Assembly: GCF_022402485.1 (NCBI RefSeq)
Contig: NZ_JAKRSA010000030.1
Span: forward strand, 46,155 to 110,154
Source of the DNA: Phenylobacterium sp.
GTDB lineage: Bacteria > Pseudomonadota > Alphaproteobacteria > Caulobacterales > Caulobacteraceae
Direction of reading: 5' to 3'
Length of the DNA: 64,000 nucleotides
The notes beneath the pieces were generated by a model. It had not been told where the DNA came from and ran no database searches. It worked only from the letters and a program-made list of their open reading frames with translations. Positions 53,006 to 61,631 of this stretch are shown here, piece by piece. The position numbers and the translations under genes are program-made. Numbering within the stretch: the first letter of the stretch is position 1; every line of letters starts with the position of its first letter.

Positions 53006-53569
53006 TCAGACCTTTTCGCTGATCCTGATCGCGGTCCGGCAGCCGGCCCGGATCACGGCGGAGAGCAGACCGTAGCCCGGAGCGTCACGGGCACCTTCCT
53101 CGACGGCGAGGTCGCGGTGCGCCAATTCTTCTTCTCGGAACTTGGCCAGTTCGGCGGCAAGCGCCGGTTCGCGGTCTGCCAGTTCGGCCACCTGGGCGGC
53201 GTAGTGTTTTTCAATCACCGACTCCACCGCCTCGGTGCAGGCATGGGCGGCCTTCTCTCCCATCAGGGCGGTTCCGGCACCCAGGGCGAACCCGGCCAAC
53301 CGCCAGAGGGGCGTCAGGACGGTGGGACGGACGCCATGTTCGTTCAGCAGGGCGTCAAAGCGGGCCAGATGAACCGCCTCATGCCCTTCCATTTCTTCCA
53401 GCTGGGCGGCCAGTCGTTCCTTGCCTCGGGCCGCGCCCAGCACAGCGCGTTGGCCCTGGTAGATATGGACAGCGCCCAACTCGCCGGCGTGATCAACCCG
53501 CAGGATTTCAGCCAGCCGGGCTTCCAGAGTTCCAGCACCTGGGCGGGGCGGGACAGGTTTATCGCTCAT
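53006..53569 (-). CDS. coq7: Coq7-type demethoxyubiquinone hydroxylase
   Basis: 187 residues, ferritin-like diiron protein. Ligand motifs: HAGELGAVHIYQGQ, LEEMEGHEAVHL, ACTEAVESVIEKHY and FREEELAHRD. Hydroxylates the ubiquinone precursor at the last ring position. The start overlaps the dsbB stop (ATGA), giving a dsbB-coq7 message. Ubiquinone produced here is also the electron acceptor of DsbB. Confidence 0.93.
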   Translation of the reverse strand: MSDKPVPPRPGAGTLEARLAEILRVDHAGELGAVHIYQGQRAVLGAARGKERLAAQLEEMEGHEAVHLARFDALLNEHGVRPTVLTPLWRLAGFALGAGTALMGEKAAHACTEAVESVIEKHYAAQVAELADREPALAAELAKFREEELAHRDLAVEEGARDAPGYGLLSAVIRAGCRTAIRISEKV

Positions 53570-54081
53570 CGTTTGGCACGCTCATAGGCGGCGGCCGTGA
53601 GACTCAGACCCGCCAGGATCAGGGAGATGACGGCGTTCCAGCCCGCCATGGACAGGCCGATGAAGACCCATGGGGCGGTGTCGCAGGCTGGGGCTGAGAT
53701 CGCCTCGCCTGCCAAGAGGCCGCTCATGGCGTCCAGGCTGACTGCGCCGCCGGCTGAGGCGCAGGCCGAGGGACCTGGCCACCACTTCCACTCGGCACCT
53801 GCGTGATAGACAGCCACCGCCGTGCCCACGAGGAAGATCAGGCCCAGCAGCAGGTTGAAGGCCGGGCGAAACCGCCCCCCGCCCTGAAGTCTGGTCAGGA
53901 TCATTCCCGCCAGGGCGACGCTGGCGGCGACCCAATAGACTTCCCGCTGTCGCAGGCAGAGGGCGCAGGGTGCCAGCTCGCCAAAGGTCTGAAATCCATG
54001 GGCGGTGGCCAGCATGCCCGCCGAGGCGAGCAGGGCGGTCAGGCGCCAGCGGTGAAGGATCGGTTCGAGGCCAGGGATCAT
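53566..54081 (-). CDS. dsbB: Disulfide bond formation protein B
   Basis: 171 residues with four membrane helices. The first periplasmic CxxC is CALC in LAPCALCLRQREVYW, next to the quinone-contact Arg. The second pair is in the following loop (PSACASAGG and APACDTAPW). Passes electrons from DsbA to ubiquinone. Divergent from hpd. Upstream partner of coq7. Confidence 0.9.
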   Translation of the reverse strand: MIPGLEPILHRWRLTALLASAGMLATAHGFQTFGELAPCALCLRQREVYWVAASVALAGMILTRLQGGGRFRPAFNLLLGLIFLVGTAVAVYHAGAEWKWWPGPSACASAGGAVSLDAMSGLLAGEAISAPACDTAPWVFIGLSMAGWNAVISLILAGLSLTAAAYERAKR

Positions 54082-54180
54082 GCAACTCGATTGAACCGCA
54101 CTTTCGCGCTCTGCGCCACTGGCTCACAGCCTAGTCTGCGGAATTGCCTTGGCTGGCTTGTGCGACAGGGAGACTTTGAT

Positions 54181-54204
54181 AGATAGTTACAGATGATACT
54201 ATCT
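54181..54204. promoter_or_regulatory. Palindrome in the hpd promoter region
   Basis: AGATAGT, ten bases, ACTATCT: perfect inverted repeat 18 bases before the hpd ATG. It stands out as AT-rich in a GC-rich window. The MarR gene that ends the same operon is the obvious candidate to bind it, as MarR-type regulators do in homogentisate operons of other proteobacteria. Confidence 0.6.
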
Positions 54205-54222
54205 CGCCGATGGGAGATTTCC

Positions 54223-55320
54223 ATGACCGCCCTTGCGACCACCACCTCCGCCGATCTGTTTGAGAACCCGCTGGGCACCGATGGATTTGAATTTGTGGAG
54301 TTCACCTCGCCGGAGCCGGAGCGCCTCGGGGGCCTGTTCGAACTCATGGGCTTTACGGCCGTGTCGCGGCATCGGTCGAAGAACGTGGTCCGCTACCGGC
54401 AGGGCGACATCAACTTCCTTTTGAACATGGAGCCTGCGGGCCAACCTGCGGACTTCCGCGCCGCCCATGGTCCCTCAGCTAACGCCATGGCGTTTCGGGT
54501 GCGGGATGCCGCCAAGGCCTTGGCCCTGGCGGTGGAGCGTGGGGCAAAGCCGGTACGGGGACCGGTGGGGCCCATGGAACTGAATATTCCAGCCATTGAG
54601 GGGATCGGCGGGTCAAACCTCTATCTGGTGGACCGCTACGGTGCCCAGGAGATCTATGACGTCGACTTCGTCCCCATTCCCGGCGCGGCCGAACTGGAGG
54701 CCCAGCGCGGGGTTGGCCTGACCTATCTGGACCACCTGACCCACAACGTGTTTCGCGGCAACATGGCCAAGTGGGCGGACTTTTATGAGCGCATCTTCAA
54801 CTTCCGTGAGATCCGCTATTTCGACATCGAAGGTGCCCAGACCGGCCTGTTGTCCAAGGCCATGACCAGCCCCTGCGGCAAGATCCGCATCCCCCTCAAT
54901 GAGAGCCGGGACGACCACTCCCAGATCGAGGAATTCCTCAGGGACTACAAGGGAGAAGGCATTCAGCACCTGGCGCTCGGAACCGACGACATCTACGCCG
55001 CCGTGGAGACCATGCGCGGACGCGGCCTTAGGTTCCAGGACACCCCAGAAACCTATTACGACCAGATCGACGCCCGGGTGCCCGGCCATGGCGAGGACCT
55101 CCAGCGCCTTCGCGCCGATCGTATCCTGGTGGACGGCGCCCCAACCCAGGGCCAAGGTCTGCTGCTGCAGATCTTCACAGAGAATATGGTCGGACCGATC
55201 TTCTTCGAGATGATCCAGCGCAAGGGCAACGAAGGGTTCGGCGAAGGCAACTTCAAGGCGCTGTTTGAGTCCATTGAACTGGATCAGATCCGCCGCGGTG
55301 TGCTGCCGAAGAAGGATTGA
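54223..55320 (+). CDS. hpd: 4-hydroxyphenylpyruvate dioxygenase
   Basis: 365 residues. Converts 4-hydroxyphenylpyruvate to homogentisate with Fe(II) and O2. Iron ligands are His171 (TYLDHLTHNV), His249 (GIQHLALGTDD) and Glu329 (GPIFFEMIQRKG). The C-terminal FKALFESIELDQIRRG is standard. ATG 54223 with GGGAGA upstream decides the start over the in-frame ATG at 54193, which would sit within the palindrome. First gene of the tyrosine degradation operon. Confidence 0.97.
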   Translation: MTALATTTSADLFENPLGTDGFEFVEFTSPEPERLGGLFELMGFTAVSRHRSKNVVRYRQGDINFLLNMEPAGQPADFRAAHGPSANAMAFRVRDAAKALALAVERGAKPVRGPVGPMELNIPAIEGIGGSNLYLVDRYGAQEIYDVDFVPIPGAAELEAQRGVGLTYLDHLTHNVFRGNMAKWADFYERIFNFREIRYFDIEGAQTGLLSKAMTSPCGKIRIPLNESRDDHSQIEEFLRDYKGEGIQHLALGTDDIYAAVETMRGRGLRFQDTPETYYDQIDARVPGHGEDLQRLRADRILVDGAPTQGQGLLLQIFTENMVGPIFFEMIQRKGNEGFGEGNFKALFESIELDQIRRGVLPKKD

Positions 55321-56360
55321 TGATGCGGACGATCGCTTTGGCTGTGGTGCTGGCGGGTTTGATGACAGGGAGTGCGATGGCGCAGCCGAAGTGGGCGATC
55401 GTGGTGCATGGGGGAGCTGGCGTCATCGAGCGCGCCGATCTCACCGCTGACCAGGAGGCCGCCTATCGCACAGCCCTGACCCGGGTGACCGAGGCCGGCG
55501 GCAAGGTGCTGGCGGACGGCGGCTCGGCCCTCGACGCCATCGAGGTCGCCATTCACCTGTTGGAGGATGATCCCCTGTTCAATTCCGGCCGTGGGGCGGT
55601 GTTCACCGCCGAGGGCCGCAATGAGCTCGACGCCTCGATCATGGATGGGGCGACGCTCAAGGCTGGCGCTGTGGCCGGCGTCACCCGGACGCGACACCCG
55701 ATCTCCCTGGCGCGGGCGGTGATGGAAAAGTCGCCGCATGTGATGCTCATGGGCCAAGGTGCCGACACCTTCTCACGAGAACAGGGTCTCGAGCAGGTGG
55801 AGCCCGCCTACTTCTTCACCGAGCGCCGCTGGCGGTCCCTGGAGAACTTCCTCACCGAACAGAACCTGCCGATCCCGCCGCGTCCGGCGGGGGCCAAGCT
55901 TGCTGATGAAGCCGCAGCCCTGGCCCACGACGAGGGCAAGTACGGCACCGTAGGCGTCGTGGCCCTGGACCAGGCCGGCCATGTGGCGGCGGGCACCTCA
56001 ACCGGCGGCACGACAGGCAAGCGCTGGGGCCGGGTGGGGGACAGTCCGATTATCGGGGCTGGCAACTATGCGTCTGACGCCTCCTGCGCGGTCTCGGCCA
56101 CCGGGACCGGCGAGTTTTTCATCCGCCTGACCGTGGCCCGGGAGGTCTGTGCCCTGGTGGAACACAAGGGCCTCTCGCTGCAGGCCGCCGCCGATCAGGT
56201 CATTCAGAACCAGCTCACCGCCCTGGGGGGAGACGGCGGCGTGATCGCGGTCGCTCCTGATGGCCAGATGGCCTGGAGCTACAACACCTCGGGCATGTAC
56301 CGCGCGCGCCTGGCGGCTGGCGAACCCCTGAGCGTGGGGATCTATAAGGACGAACCCTGA
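55320..56360 (+). CDS. Isoaspartyl peptidase / type III L-asparaginase, exported
   Basis: 346 residues. An Ntn hydrolase that cleaves itself to expose Thr: the processing site is KYGTVGVVALD, then STGGTTGKRWGRVGDSPIIG. N-terminal VVHGGAGVI after a signal peptide (ALAVVLAGLMTGSAMAQ) shows that it is probably periplasmic. It hydrolyses beta-aspartyl dipeptides or asparagine. It starts at the hpd stop and overlaps hmgA, so it is firmly embedded in the homogentisate operon although it has no known role there. Confidence 0.92.
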   Translation: MMRTIALAVVLAGLMTGSAMAQPKWAIVVHGGAGVIERADLTADQEAAYRTALTRVTEAGGKVLADGGSALDAIEVAIHLLEDDPLFNSGRGAVFTAEGRNELDASIMDGATLKAGAVAGVTRTRHPISLARAVMEKSPHVMLMGQGADTFSREQGLEQVEPAYFFTERRWRSLENFLTEQNLPIPPRPAGAKLADEAAALAHDEGKYGTVGVVALDQAGHVAAGTSTGGTTGKRWGRVGDSPIIGAGNYASDASCAVSATGTGEFFIRLTVAREVCALVEHKGLSLQAAADQVIQNQLTALGGDGGVIAVAPDGQMAWSYNTSGMYRARLAAGEPLSVGIYKDEP

Positions 56361-57493
56361 TGGCACCCCGCAACTGGATCCCCGTGCGCGGCGCTCAAGG
56401 CGTCCATTCACGGCAGGCCCATGCCGACATGCCCGCCGGCACCTATGAGCGGGAGATGTCCAAGGAAGGCTTCTTTGGCCCCGCCGCCTTCCTGCATCAT
56501 CCAAGGCCGCCCACGGGATGGAGCCACTTTGAGGGCCCCTTGAGGCCGAGAGCCTTTGATCTGGCGCGCCTGAACGCCCCGGAGGCCTCCCCCTGGAGCG
56601 CGCCGATCGTGCTGCATAACGGGGCGACGGAAATCCGCTTCTGGAAGCTGGACCAGCCCATGCCGGGCCTCGTGCGCAATGCCGATGGCGACCAGTTGCT
56701 GTTCATCCACCAGGGCGCGGGCGATCTGTTCTGCGACTTTGGCCGGATCGGCTTTGGGGCAGGTGACTATGTCTATCTGCCCCGGGGGACTATGTGGCGG
56801 CTGGTTCCGTCTGCCCCCTGCGCCATCCTGACCATCCAGGCGACCAACAGCCACTTCACCCTGCCCGACAAGGGTCTGCTGGGCCCCCACGCCATCTTCG
56901 ATCCGGCCCTGCTGGACACCCCGGTGATGGATGAGGCCTTCCGGGATCATCAGGCCCAGGATCACCAGACCACCGTGGCCATCAAGAAGCGCGGCCAGAT
57001 CTCCACCGTGACCTATCCCTATAATCCCCTGGACGCTGTGGGCTGGCATGGGGAACTGGCGCCGGTGCGGCTGAACGTGGCCCATATCCGGCCGGTGGTC
57101 AGCCATCGCTACCACCTGCCCCCCAGCGTCCACACCACCTTCCTGGCCGACCGGTTCGTGGTCTGCACCTTTACGCCCCGGCCCTTCGAGACCGATCCGG
57201 GCGCGCTGAAGGTGCCGTTCTTCCACAACAATGACGACTATGACGAGGTGCTGTTCTACCACGCGGGCGACTTCTTCAGCCGCGACGGCATCGATGCCGG
57301 CATGATGACCTTCCACCCCTCAGGCTTCACCCATGGGCCCCACCCCAAGGCGCTGAAGAACATGCTGTCCCAGCCCAAGCCGGCCACGGACGAATATGCC
57401 GTGATGATCGACACCCGTGATCCGCTGGAGGTGGGCGAGGCTGCCGGTGCGGTGGAGAACACCGCCTATGTGGACAGCTGGAAGGCCCGATGA
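56360..57493 (+). CDS. hmgA: Homogentisate 1,2-dioxygenase family protein
   Basis: 377 residues, cupin fold. Opens homogentisate to maleylacetoacetate. Iron ligands His289 and Glu295 lie in FFHNNDDYDEVLFY; His325 in HPSGFTHGPHP with His319 nearby match the human H335, E341, H371 and H365 pattern. It is about 60 residues shorter than classical HmgA (about 430-440) at the N-terminal half, as in a group of alphaproteobacterial proteins. ATG overlaps the asparaginase stop. Confidence 0.9.
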   Translation: MAPRNWIPVRGAQGVHSRQAHADMPAGTYEREMSKEGFFGPAAFLHHPRPPTGWSHFEGPLRPRAFDLARLNAPEASPWSAPIVLHNGATEIRFWKLDQPMPGLVRNADGDQLLFIHQGAGDLFCDFGRIGFGAGDYVYLPRGTMWRLVPSAPCAILTIQATNSHFTLPDKGLLGPHAIFDPALLDTPVMDEAFRDHQAQDHQTTVAIKKRGQISTVTYPYNPLDAVGWHGELAPVRLNVAHIRPVVSHRYHLPPSVHTTFLADRFVVCTFTPRPFETDPGALKVPFFHNNDDYDEVLFYHAGDFFSRDGIDAGMMTFHPSGFTHGPHPKALKNMLSQPKPATDEYAVMIDTRDPLEVGEAAGAVENTAYVDSWKAR

Positions 57494-57765
57494 ACGCGGC
57501 GATCCATGATGACCTGGAGGCTGCTGCCCGGGAGGAGCTGGTCCAGGCCTGTGACCTGGGCTGGCGGGCGCTCTCGGCCTGTACCCCCTGGGGGGACACC
57601 TTCGAGGGCTTCAGCCCCCAGGGCCGCCCCGTCTGTTTCGAGCGAGCCTACATGTGGGAGGATGCGCCCGGCGGCGACATCCGCGTGGAGGTCCATGTCT
57701 ATGAGGCCCGAGCCTTCGAGGCCGGCGTGCGGCTGGTCCAGACCCTGATGCAACGTCAATCCTGA
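57490..57765 (+). CDS. Hypothetical 91-residue protein in the homogentisate operon
   Basis: No family recognised. The start overlaps the hmgA stop (ATGA) and the stop lies 21 bases before the fumarylacetoacetase gene. Sequence: an acidic helical start (DDLEAAAREELVQACDLGWR), a compact middle with aromatic residues (TPWGDTFEGF, CFERAYMWED) and a strand-like part (DIRVEVHVYEAR). No signal peptide or membrane segment. Likely an accessory protein of the pathway. Confidence 0.8.
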   Translation: MNAAIHDDLEAAAREELVQACDLGWRALSACTPWGDTFEGFSPQGRPVCFERAYMWEDAPGGDIRVEVHVYEARAFEAGVRLVQTLMQRQS

Positions 57766-57786
57766 CCCCAAAGCGGAGATCCCCAG

Positions 57787-58794
57787 ATGAAGCTCGCCTC
57801 CCTGAAGTCTGGCCGGGATGGCCGTCTTGTGGTGGTCTCCAACGACCTGGCCTGGTGCACCGATGCGGCCACCATCGCCCCCAACTTGCAGGCCGCCCTG
57901 GACGACTGGGAGCGCTGCGCGCCCATGCTACGCGCCCTGGCCGAGAGCCTGGAGCATGGGGGCGTGCCCAGGGACCGGTTCCACGAGCACGATGCCGCGA
58001 GCCCCCTGCCGCGGGCCTATCAGTGGGCCGACGGCTCGGCCTATGTGAATCATGTGGCGCTGGTCCGCCGGGCGAGGGGGGCTGAACTGCCCCAGAGCTT
58101 CTGGACCGATCCCCTGATGTACCAGGGGGGCTCCGACGGCTTCCTGGCACCCCGTGATCCTATCCCCCTGGCGGACGAGGGCTGGGGCTGCGACCTGGAG
58201 GCCGAGGTGGCGGTCATCACCGGCGACGTGCCGCAGGGGGTGAGCGCGGCCGAGGCCCTGGATCATGTGCGGCTGGTGCTGCTGGTGAACGACGTGTCCC
58301 TGCGCAACCTGATCCCCGATGAACTGGCCAAGAATTTCGGTTTCTTTCAGTCCAAGCCGGCCTCGGCCTTCTCGCCCGTGGCGGTGACGCCGGACGCGCT
58401 TGGCGAAGCCTGGCGGGATGGCCGTCTGCATGGCGCTGTCGAGGTGGAGCTGAACGGTCAGGTGCTGGGGTGCGCCGACGCCGGTGTCGACATGACCTTT
58501 GATTTCGGGATGCTGATCGCCCACGCCGCCAAGACCCGCAGCCTCAGCGCCGGGACGATCATCGGCTCCGGCACGGTGTCGAATCGCGGCCCGGACGGCG
58601 GTCCAGGAAAATCGGTGGCTGAGGGCGGAGTTGGCTATTCCTGCCTGGCGGAGGTGCGCACCGTCGAGACCCTGGCCCACGGGGCGCCCACAACGCCGTT
58701 CCTCAAGGCAGGCGACATGGTGCGGATTGAAATGCGCGACGGGCGCCGCCACTCCCTATTCGGTGCCATCGAGCAGGAGGTTCAGGTCCCATGA
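57787..58794 (+). CDS. Fumarylacetoacetate hydrolase family protein
   Basis: 335 residues. Probably splits fumarylacetoacetate to fumarate and acetoacetate, the last step of tyrosine breakdown. Metal ligands: the ExE motif in GCDLEAEVAVITGD and Asp in LLVNDVSLRNL; SGTVSNRGPDGGPGKS is the family glycine-rich active-site loop. This is the single-domain FAA form with its own N-terminal domain. ATG 57787 has AGCGGAG upstream. The stop overlaps the marR start. Confidence 0.9.
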   Translation: MKLASLKSGRDGRLVVVSNDLAWCTDAATIAPNLQAALDDWERCAPMLRALAESLEHGGVPRDRFHEHDAASPLPRAYQWADGSAYVNHVALVRRARGAELPQSFWTDPLMYQGGSDGFLAPRDPIPLADEGWGCDLEAEVAVITGDVPQGVSAAEALDHVRLVLLVNDVSLRNLIPDELAKNFGFFQSKPASAFSPVAVTPDALGEAWRDGRLHGAVEVELNGQVLGCADAGVDMTFDFGMLIAHAAKTRSLSAGTIIGSGTVSNRGPDGGPGKSVAEGGVGYSCLAEVRTVETLAHGAPTTPFLKAGDMVRIEMRDGRRHSLFGAIEQEVQVP

Positions 58795-59285
58795 CCGCCC
58801 AGTCCCGGCCAGAGCCGACCGACTCTGCGGCCCTCCAGCTGGACGCCTATCTGCCCTACCGGCTGTCGGTGGCCTCCAACGCGGTCAGCCGGCTGATCGC
58901 CCGGGCCTATGAGGACCGATTTGGCCTGACCATTCCCCAGTGGCGGTTGATCTGCGTCCTGGCCGAGGACGGGCCGGTGAACCAGAGCGCCCTGGTGGCG
59001 CGCACCGGCATGGACAAGGTCACCGTCAGCCGCGCGGCCCAGGGGCTCGCCAAGCGCCACTTGCTGGAGCGGTCCCAGAATGATCAGGATGGCCGCTCCC
59101 ATGTGGTGGCACTGAGCCTGGAAGGGACGCGCCTGCACGCCGAGGTGGCCCCTTTGGCGCTGGCCTATGAGGCGGCCCTGATCTGCGGCCTCGATCCCAG
59201 CGAGGTGGCCCTGCTCAAGCGCCTGCTGATGCGCCTGCAGTCCGCCGCCGGGGTCCTGGCCGGGGAGCGGAGCGAGGTAGGTTAG
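58791..59285 (+). CDS. MarR family transcriptional regulator
   Basis: 164 residues. Winged helix: IPQWRLICVLAEDGPVNQSA, then MDKVTVSRAAQGLAKRHLL (recognition helix) and the wing with DQDGRSHVV. Its start overlaps the fumarylacetoacetase stop, so it is the last gene of the tyrosine degradation operon. Likely a repressor of this operon relieved by a pathway intermediate, acting at the palindrome before hpd; this is inference. Confidence 0.92.
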   Translation: MTAQSRPEPTDSAALQLDAYLPYRLSVASNAVSRLIARAYEDRFGLTIPQWRLICVLAEDGPVNQSALVARTGMDKVTVSRAAQGLAKRHLLERSQNDQDGRSHVVALSLEGTRLHAEVAPLALAYEAALICGLDPSEVALLKRLLMRLQSAAGVLAGERSEVG

Positions 59286-59297
59286 AGTTTCCAGTTT

Positions 59298-59344
59298 AGC
59301 GCGCGTTTTTTCCGATAACCGGTGCCCACCTATCGGAACGCGCT
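59298..59344. repeat. Palindromic intergenic element of the alphaproteobacterial 'GCGCGTTTT' type
   Basis: Outer arms AGCGCG/CGCGCT (59298-59303 and 59339-59344) and inner arms CCGATA/TATCGG (59312-59317 and 59331-59336) around ACCGGTGCCCACC. This architecture matches a small palindrome spread through many alphaproteobacterial genomes, usually between convergent genes. Here it separates marR and feoB and ends at the feoB stop; the T run after the first arm may also give termination. Confidence 0.6.
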
Positions 59345-61225
59345 CTACCCCCAGCCCAGCGCCACGGCACCGTGATAGACCCCCATGGCCGCCAGATAGG
59401 CCAGGGTGACCATGTAGGCGAACATCACCGTGGGCCACAGCCAGCTGTTGGTCTCGCGTTTGACCACCGCCAGGGTCGGGGCGCACTGCGGCGCAAACAC
59501 GTACCAGGTCAGAAACGCCAGCCCCATGGCCAGCGACCAGTCCGCCGACAGGGCGCCGGCCAGGGTCCCCACGTGGTCTTCAGCATTGGCCACCGCATAG
59601 ACGGTGCCGAGCGCCCCCACGGCCACTTCCCGCGCCGCCATGCCGGGGATCAGGGCCACGGTCATCTGCCAGTTGAAGCCGATGGGGGCGAACAGGGGAT
59701 GCAGCAGGTGGCCGAGCTGGCCGGCAAAACTGTAGTCGATGGCCGGTCCCGTGGCGCCCTCCGGCGGATAGGGGAAGGTGGACAGGGCCCAGATCAGCAC
59801 CATCAGCGGCAGGATGATCCGGCCGGCCCGATTGAGGAAGATCGCCGCCCGCTGCCACAGATTGCGCAACACGCTCTTGGGGTCGGGGGTCTTGTAGGTG
59901 GGCAGCTCCATGAGGAACGGCTCCACCTGACCGCGCCAGAACAGCCGCCTTGCGATGAACGAGATGGCCAGGGCGCTGGCGATCCCGGCCACATAGAGGC
60001 CGAACATCACCAGCCCTTGCAGGCTGGCGAAGCCCCAGACCGTCTGGTTGGGAATGAAGGCGGCGATGATCAGGGTGTAGACGGGAATCCGCGCCGAACA
60101 GGTCATCAGCGGCGCCACCATGATGGTGGTCAGCCGGTCGCGCCGGGAGTCGATCACCCGGGTCGCCATCACCCCGGGAATGGCGCAGGCGAAGGACGAC
60201 AGCAGCGGAATAAAGGCTCGCCCATGCAGGCCGGCCCCGCCCATGATCCTGTCCATCAGGAAGGCGGCCCGGGCCATGTAGCCAAAGTCCTCCAGCAGGA
60301 TGATGAACAGGAACAGGATCAGGATCTGCGGCAGGAAGACCAGGACGCTGCCGACCCCGGCGATCAGACCATCGACGATCAGGCTTTGGATCAGTCCGAC
60401 GGGCAGGACGGTGGCCACCAGTCCCCCAAGGGCGCCCAGCCCCCCCTCGATGCCGTCCATCAGGGGCCCGGCCCAGGCGAACACCGCCTGGAACATGACA
60501 AACAGCAGGGCCAGCAGGATGGCCAGGCCGCCCACCGGGTGCAGCAGCACGGCATCGATCCTGCCGGTCAGGGTGTCGGGCCGCTCGGCTGGCCGCACAT
60601 GGGCTTTCATCAGCCGCTGGGCCTCGGCATGCGCCTGCCGGATCTCGGCCGGACTCGGCTCATGCCAGGTGCTGGGGCGCTCCAGCCCGCCTTCGCCAGC
60701 CAGGGCCTCGACCTTGGCCTCGATGGCGCCCACCAGATCCTCAATGCCCCGCTTGCGGGTGGCCACCGTGGTGATGATCGGCGCGCCAATCGCCTCAGAC
60801 AGGCCCTTAATATCGATGCGCAGCCCCTGGCGCTGGGCGATGTCGTACATGTTGAGCGCCAGCACCATGGGCCGGCCCACCTGGCGCAGCTCCAGGATCA
60901 GCCGCAGCACCAGGCGCAGATTGGTGGCGTCGGCCACACAGACCACCACATCGGGCGGGGTCTCGCCCTTCAGCTGGCCCAGCACCGCGTCCCGGGTCAC
61001 CGCCTCGTCGGGGCTGCGGGCGCGCAAGGAATAGGTGCCCGGCAGGTCCAGGACCGCGACCGCACGCCCGCTGGCCGTGGTGATGGTCCCTTCCTTCTTT
61101 TCCACTGTCACGCCGGCATAGTTGGCCACCTTCTGGTGACTGCCGGTCAGGGCGTTGAACAGGGCCGTTTTGCCGGAGTTGGGATTGCCCACCAGGGCGA
61201 TACGGGCGACGGCGGCGGCAGTCAT
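59345..61225 (-). CDS. feoB: Ferrous iron transport protein B
   Basis: 626 residues. N-terminal G domain: GNPNSGKTALFNALTG (G1), LDLPGTYSL (G3), LALNMYDIA (G4). Eight-helix permease part contains FACAIPGVMATRVID (first Gate motif) and the second at CAPTLAVVKRE. Imports Fe(II) driven by GTP hydrolysis. Overlaps feoA by four bases. Slightly shorter than the enterobacterial protein (about 770) because the spacer after the G domain is small. Confidence 0.96.
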   Translation of the reverse strand: MTAAAVARIALVGNPNSGKTALFNALTGSHQKVANYAGVTVEKKEGTITTASGRAVAVLDLPGTYSLRARSPDEAVTRDAVLGQLKGETPPDVVVCVADATNLRLVLRLILELRQVGRPMVLALNMYDIAQRQGLRIDIKGLSEAIGAPIITTVATRKRGIEDLVGAIEAKVEALAGEGGLERPSTWHEPSPAEIRQAHAEAQRLMKAHVRPAERPDTLTGRIDAVLLHPVGGLAILLALLFVMFQAVFAWAGPLMDGIEGGLGALGGLVATVLPVGLIQSLIVDGLIAGVGSVLVFLPQILILFLFIILLEDFGYMARAAFLMDRIMGGAGLHGRAFIPLLSSFACAIPGVMATRVIDSRRDRLTTIMVAPLMTCSARIPVYTLIIAAFIPNQTVWGFASLQGLVMFGLYVAGIASALAISFIARRLFWRGQVEPFLMELPTYKTPDPKSVLRNLWQRAAIFLNRAGRIILPLMVLIWALSTFPYPPEGATGPAIDYSFAGQLGHLLHPLFAPIGFNWQMTVALIPGMAAREVAVGALGTVYAVANAEDHVGTLAGALSADWSLAMGLAFLTWYVFAPQCAPTLAVVKRETNSWLWPTVMFAYMVTLAYLAAMGVYHGAVALGWG

Positions 61226-61560
61226 GCCACAGGCTCCGGCGTCAGGACGATGATGATGTTGGCACCGTCCCGCCGGCGCAGAGCCACCCGCATGTCGTCC
61301 AGGCGCACAGCGATGGGATCGTGACCCAGGGCGCCTTCATGGATGACCTCTAGCCGCGCGCCCTCCACAAACCCCAGCTCCAGCAGCCGCCGCTCCAGCT
61401 CATCGGCGTCCAGGCCCCCGCGCCCCTGGTCCGCCGGCGCGCCCACCGACCCGATGATCCCCCGGTCCCCCAGCCGCGCCTGGCTCAGCCGGACCTCACC
61501 GGGCGCAGGCCCTGGCGCGAGGCTGGCGTGAGGAGGGGCAAGGGGGGCAGGGACATCCAT
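61222..61560 (-). CDS. feoA: FeoA family protein
   Basis: 112 residues. The SH3-like FeoA domain: LSQARLGDRGIIGSVGAP, then LERRLLELGFVEGARLEVIH and DDMRVALRRRDGANIIIV. A Pro/Ala-rich N-terminal extension of about 35 residues precedes it. ATG 61560 is chosen over an upstream in-frame ATG. It supports FeoB in Fe(II) uptake. The Fur-like site lies 56 bases upstream. Confidence 0.9.
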   Translation of the reverse strand: MDVPAPLAPPHASLAPGPAPGEVRLSQARLGDRGIIGSVGAPADQGRGGLDADELERRLLELGFVEGARLEVIHEGALGHDPIAVRLDDMRVALRRRDGANIIIVLTPEPVA

Positions 61561-61615
61561 GGGCGGGATCCAGAGGGGCGCAGGGGGCGAAAGGATAAGC
61601 GCCCACAGCACAATA

Positions 61616-61631
61616 TTGCAAACGATTATCA
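61616..61631 (-). promoter_or_regulatory. Fur-box-like site before feoAB
   Basis: On the minus strand TGATAATCGTTTGCAA, an imperfect match to the Fur consensus built from GATAAT repeats. It overlaps a possible -35 (TTGCAA), with TTATCC 17 bases on. Iron-dependent repression of feoAB is expected. Confidence 0.55.

Noticed and set aside
59372..61324. 650-codon open frame opposite feoB
   Set aside because: It is a mirror of the feoB/feoA codons in GC-rich DNA; the translation is rich in Gly, Gln, His and Asp with no domain.
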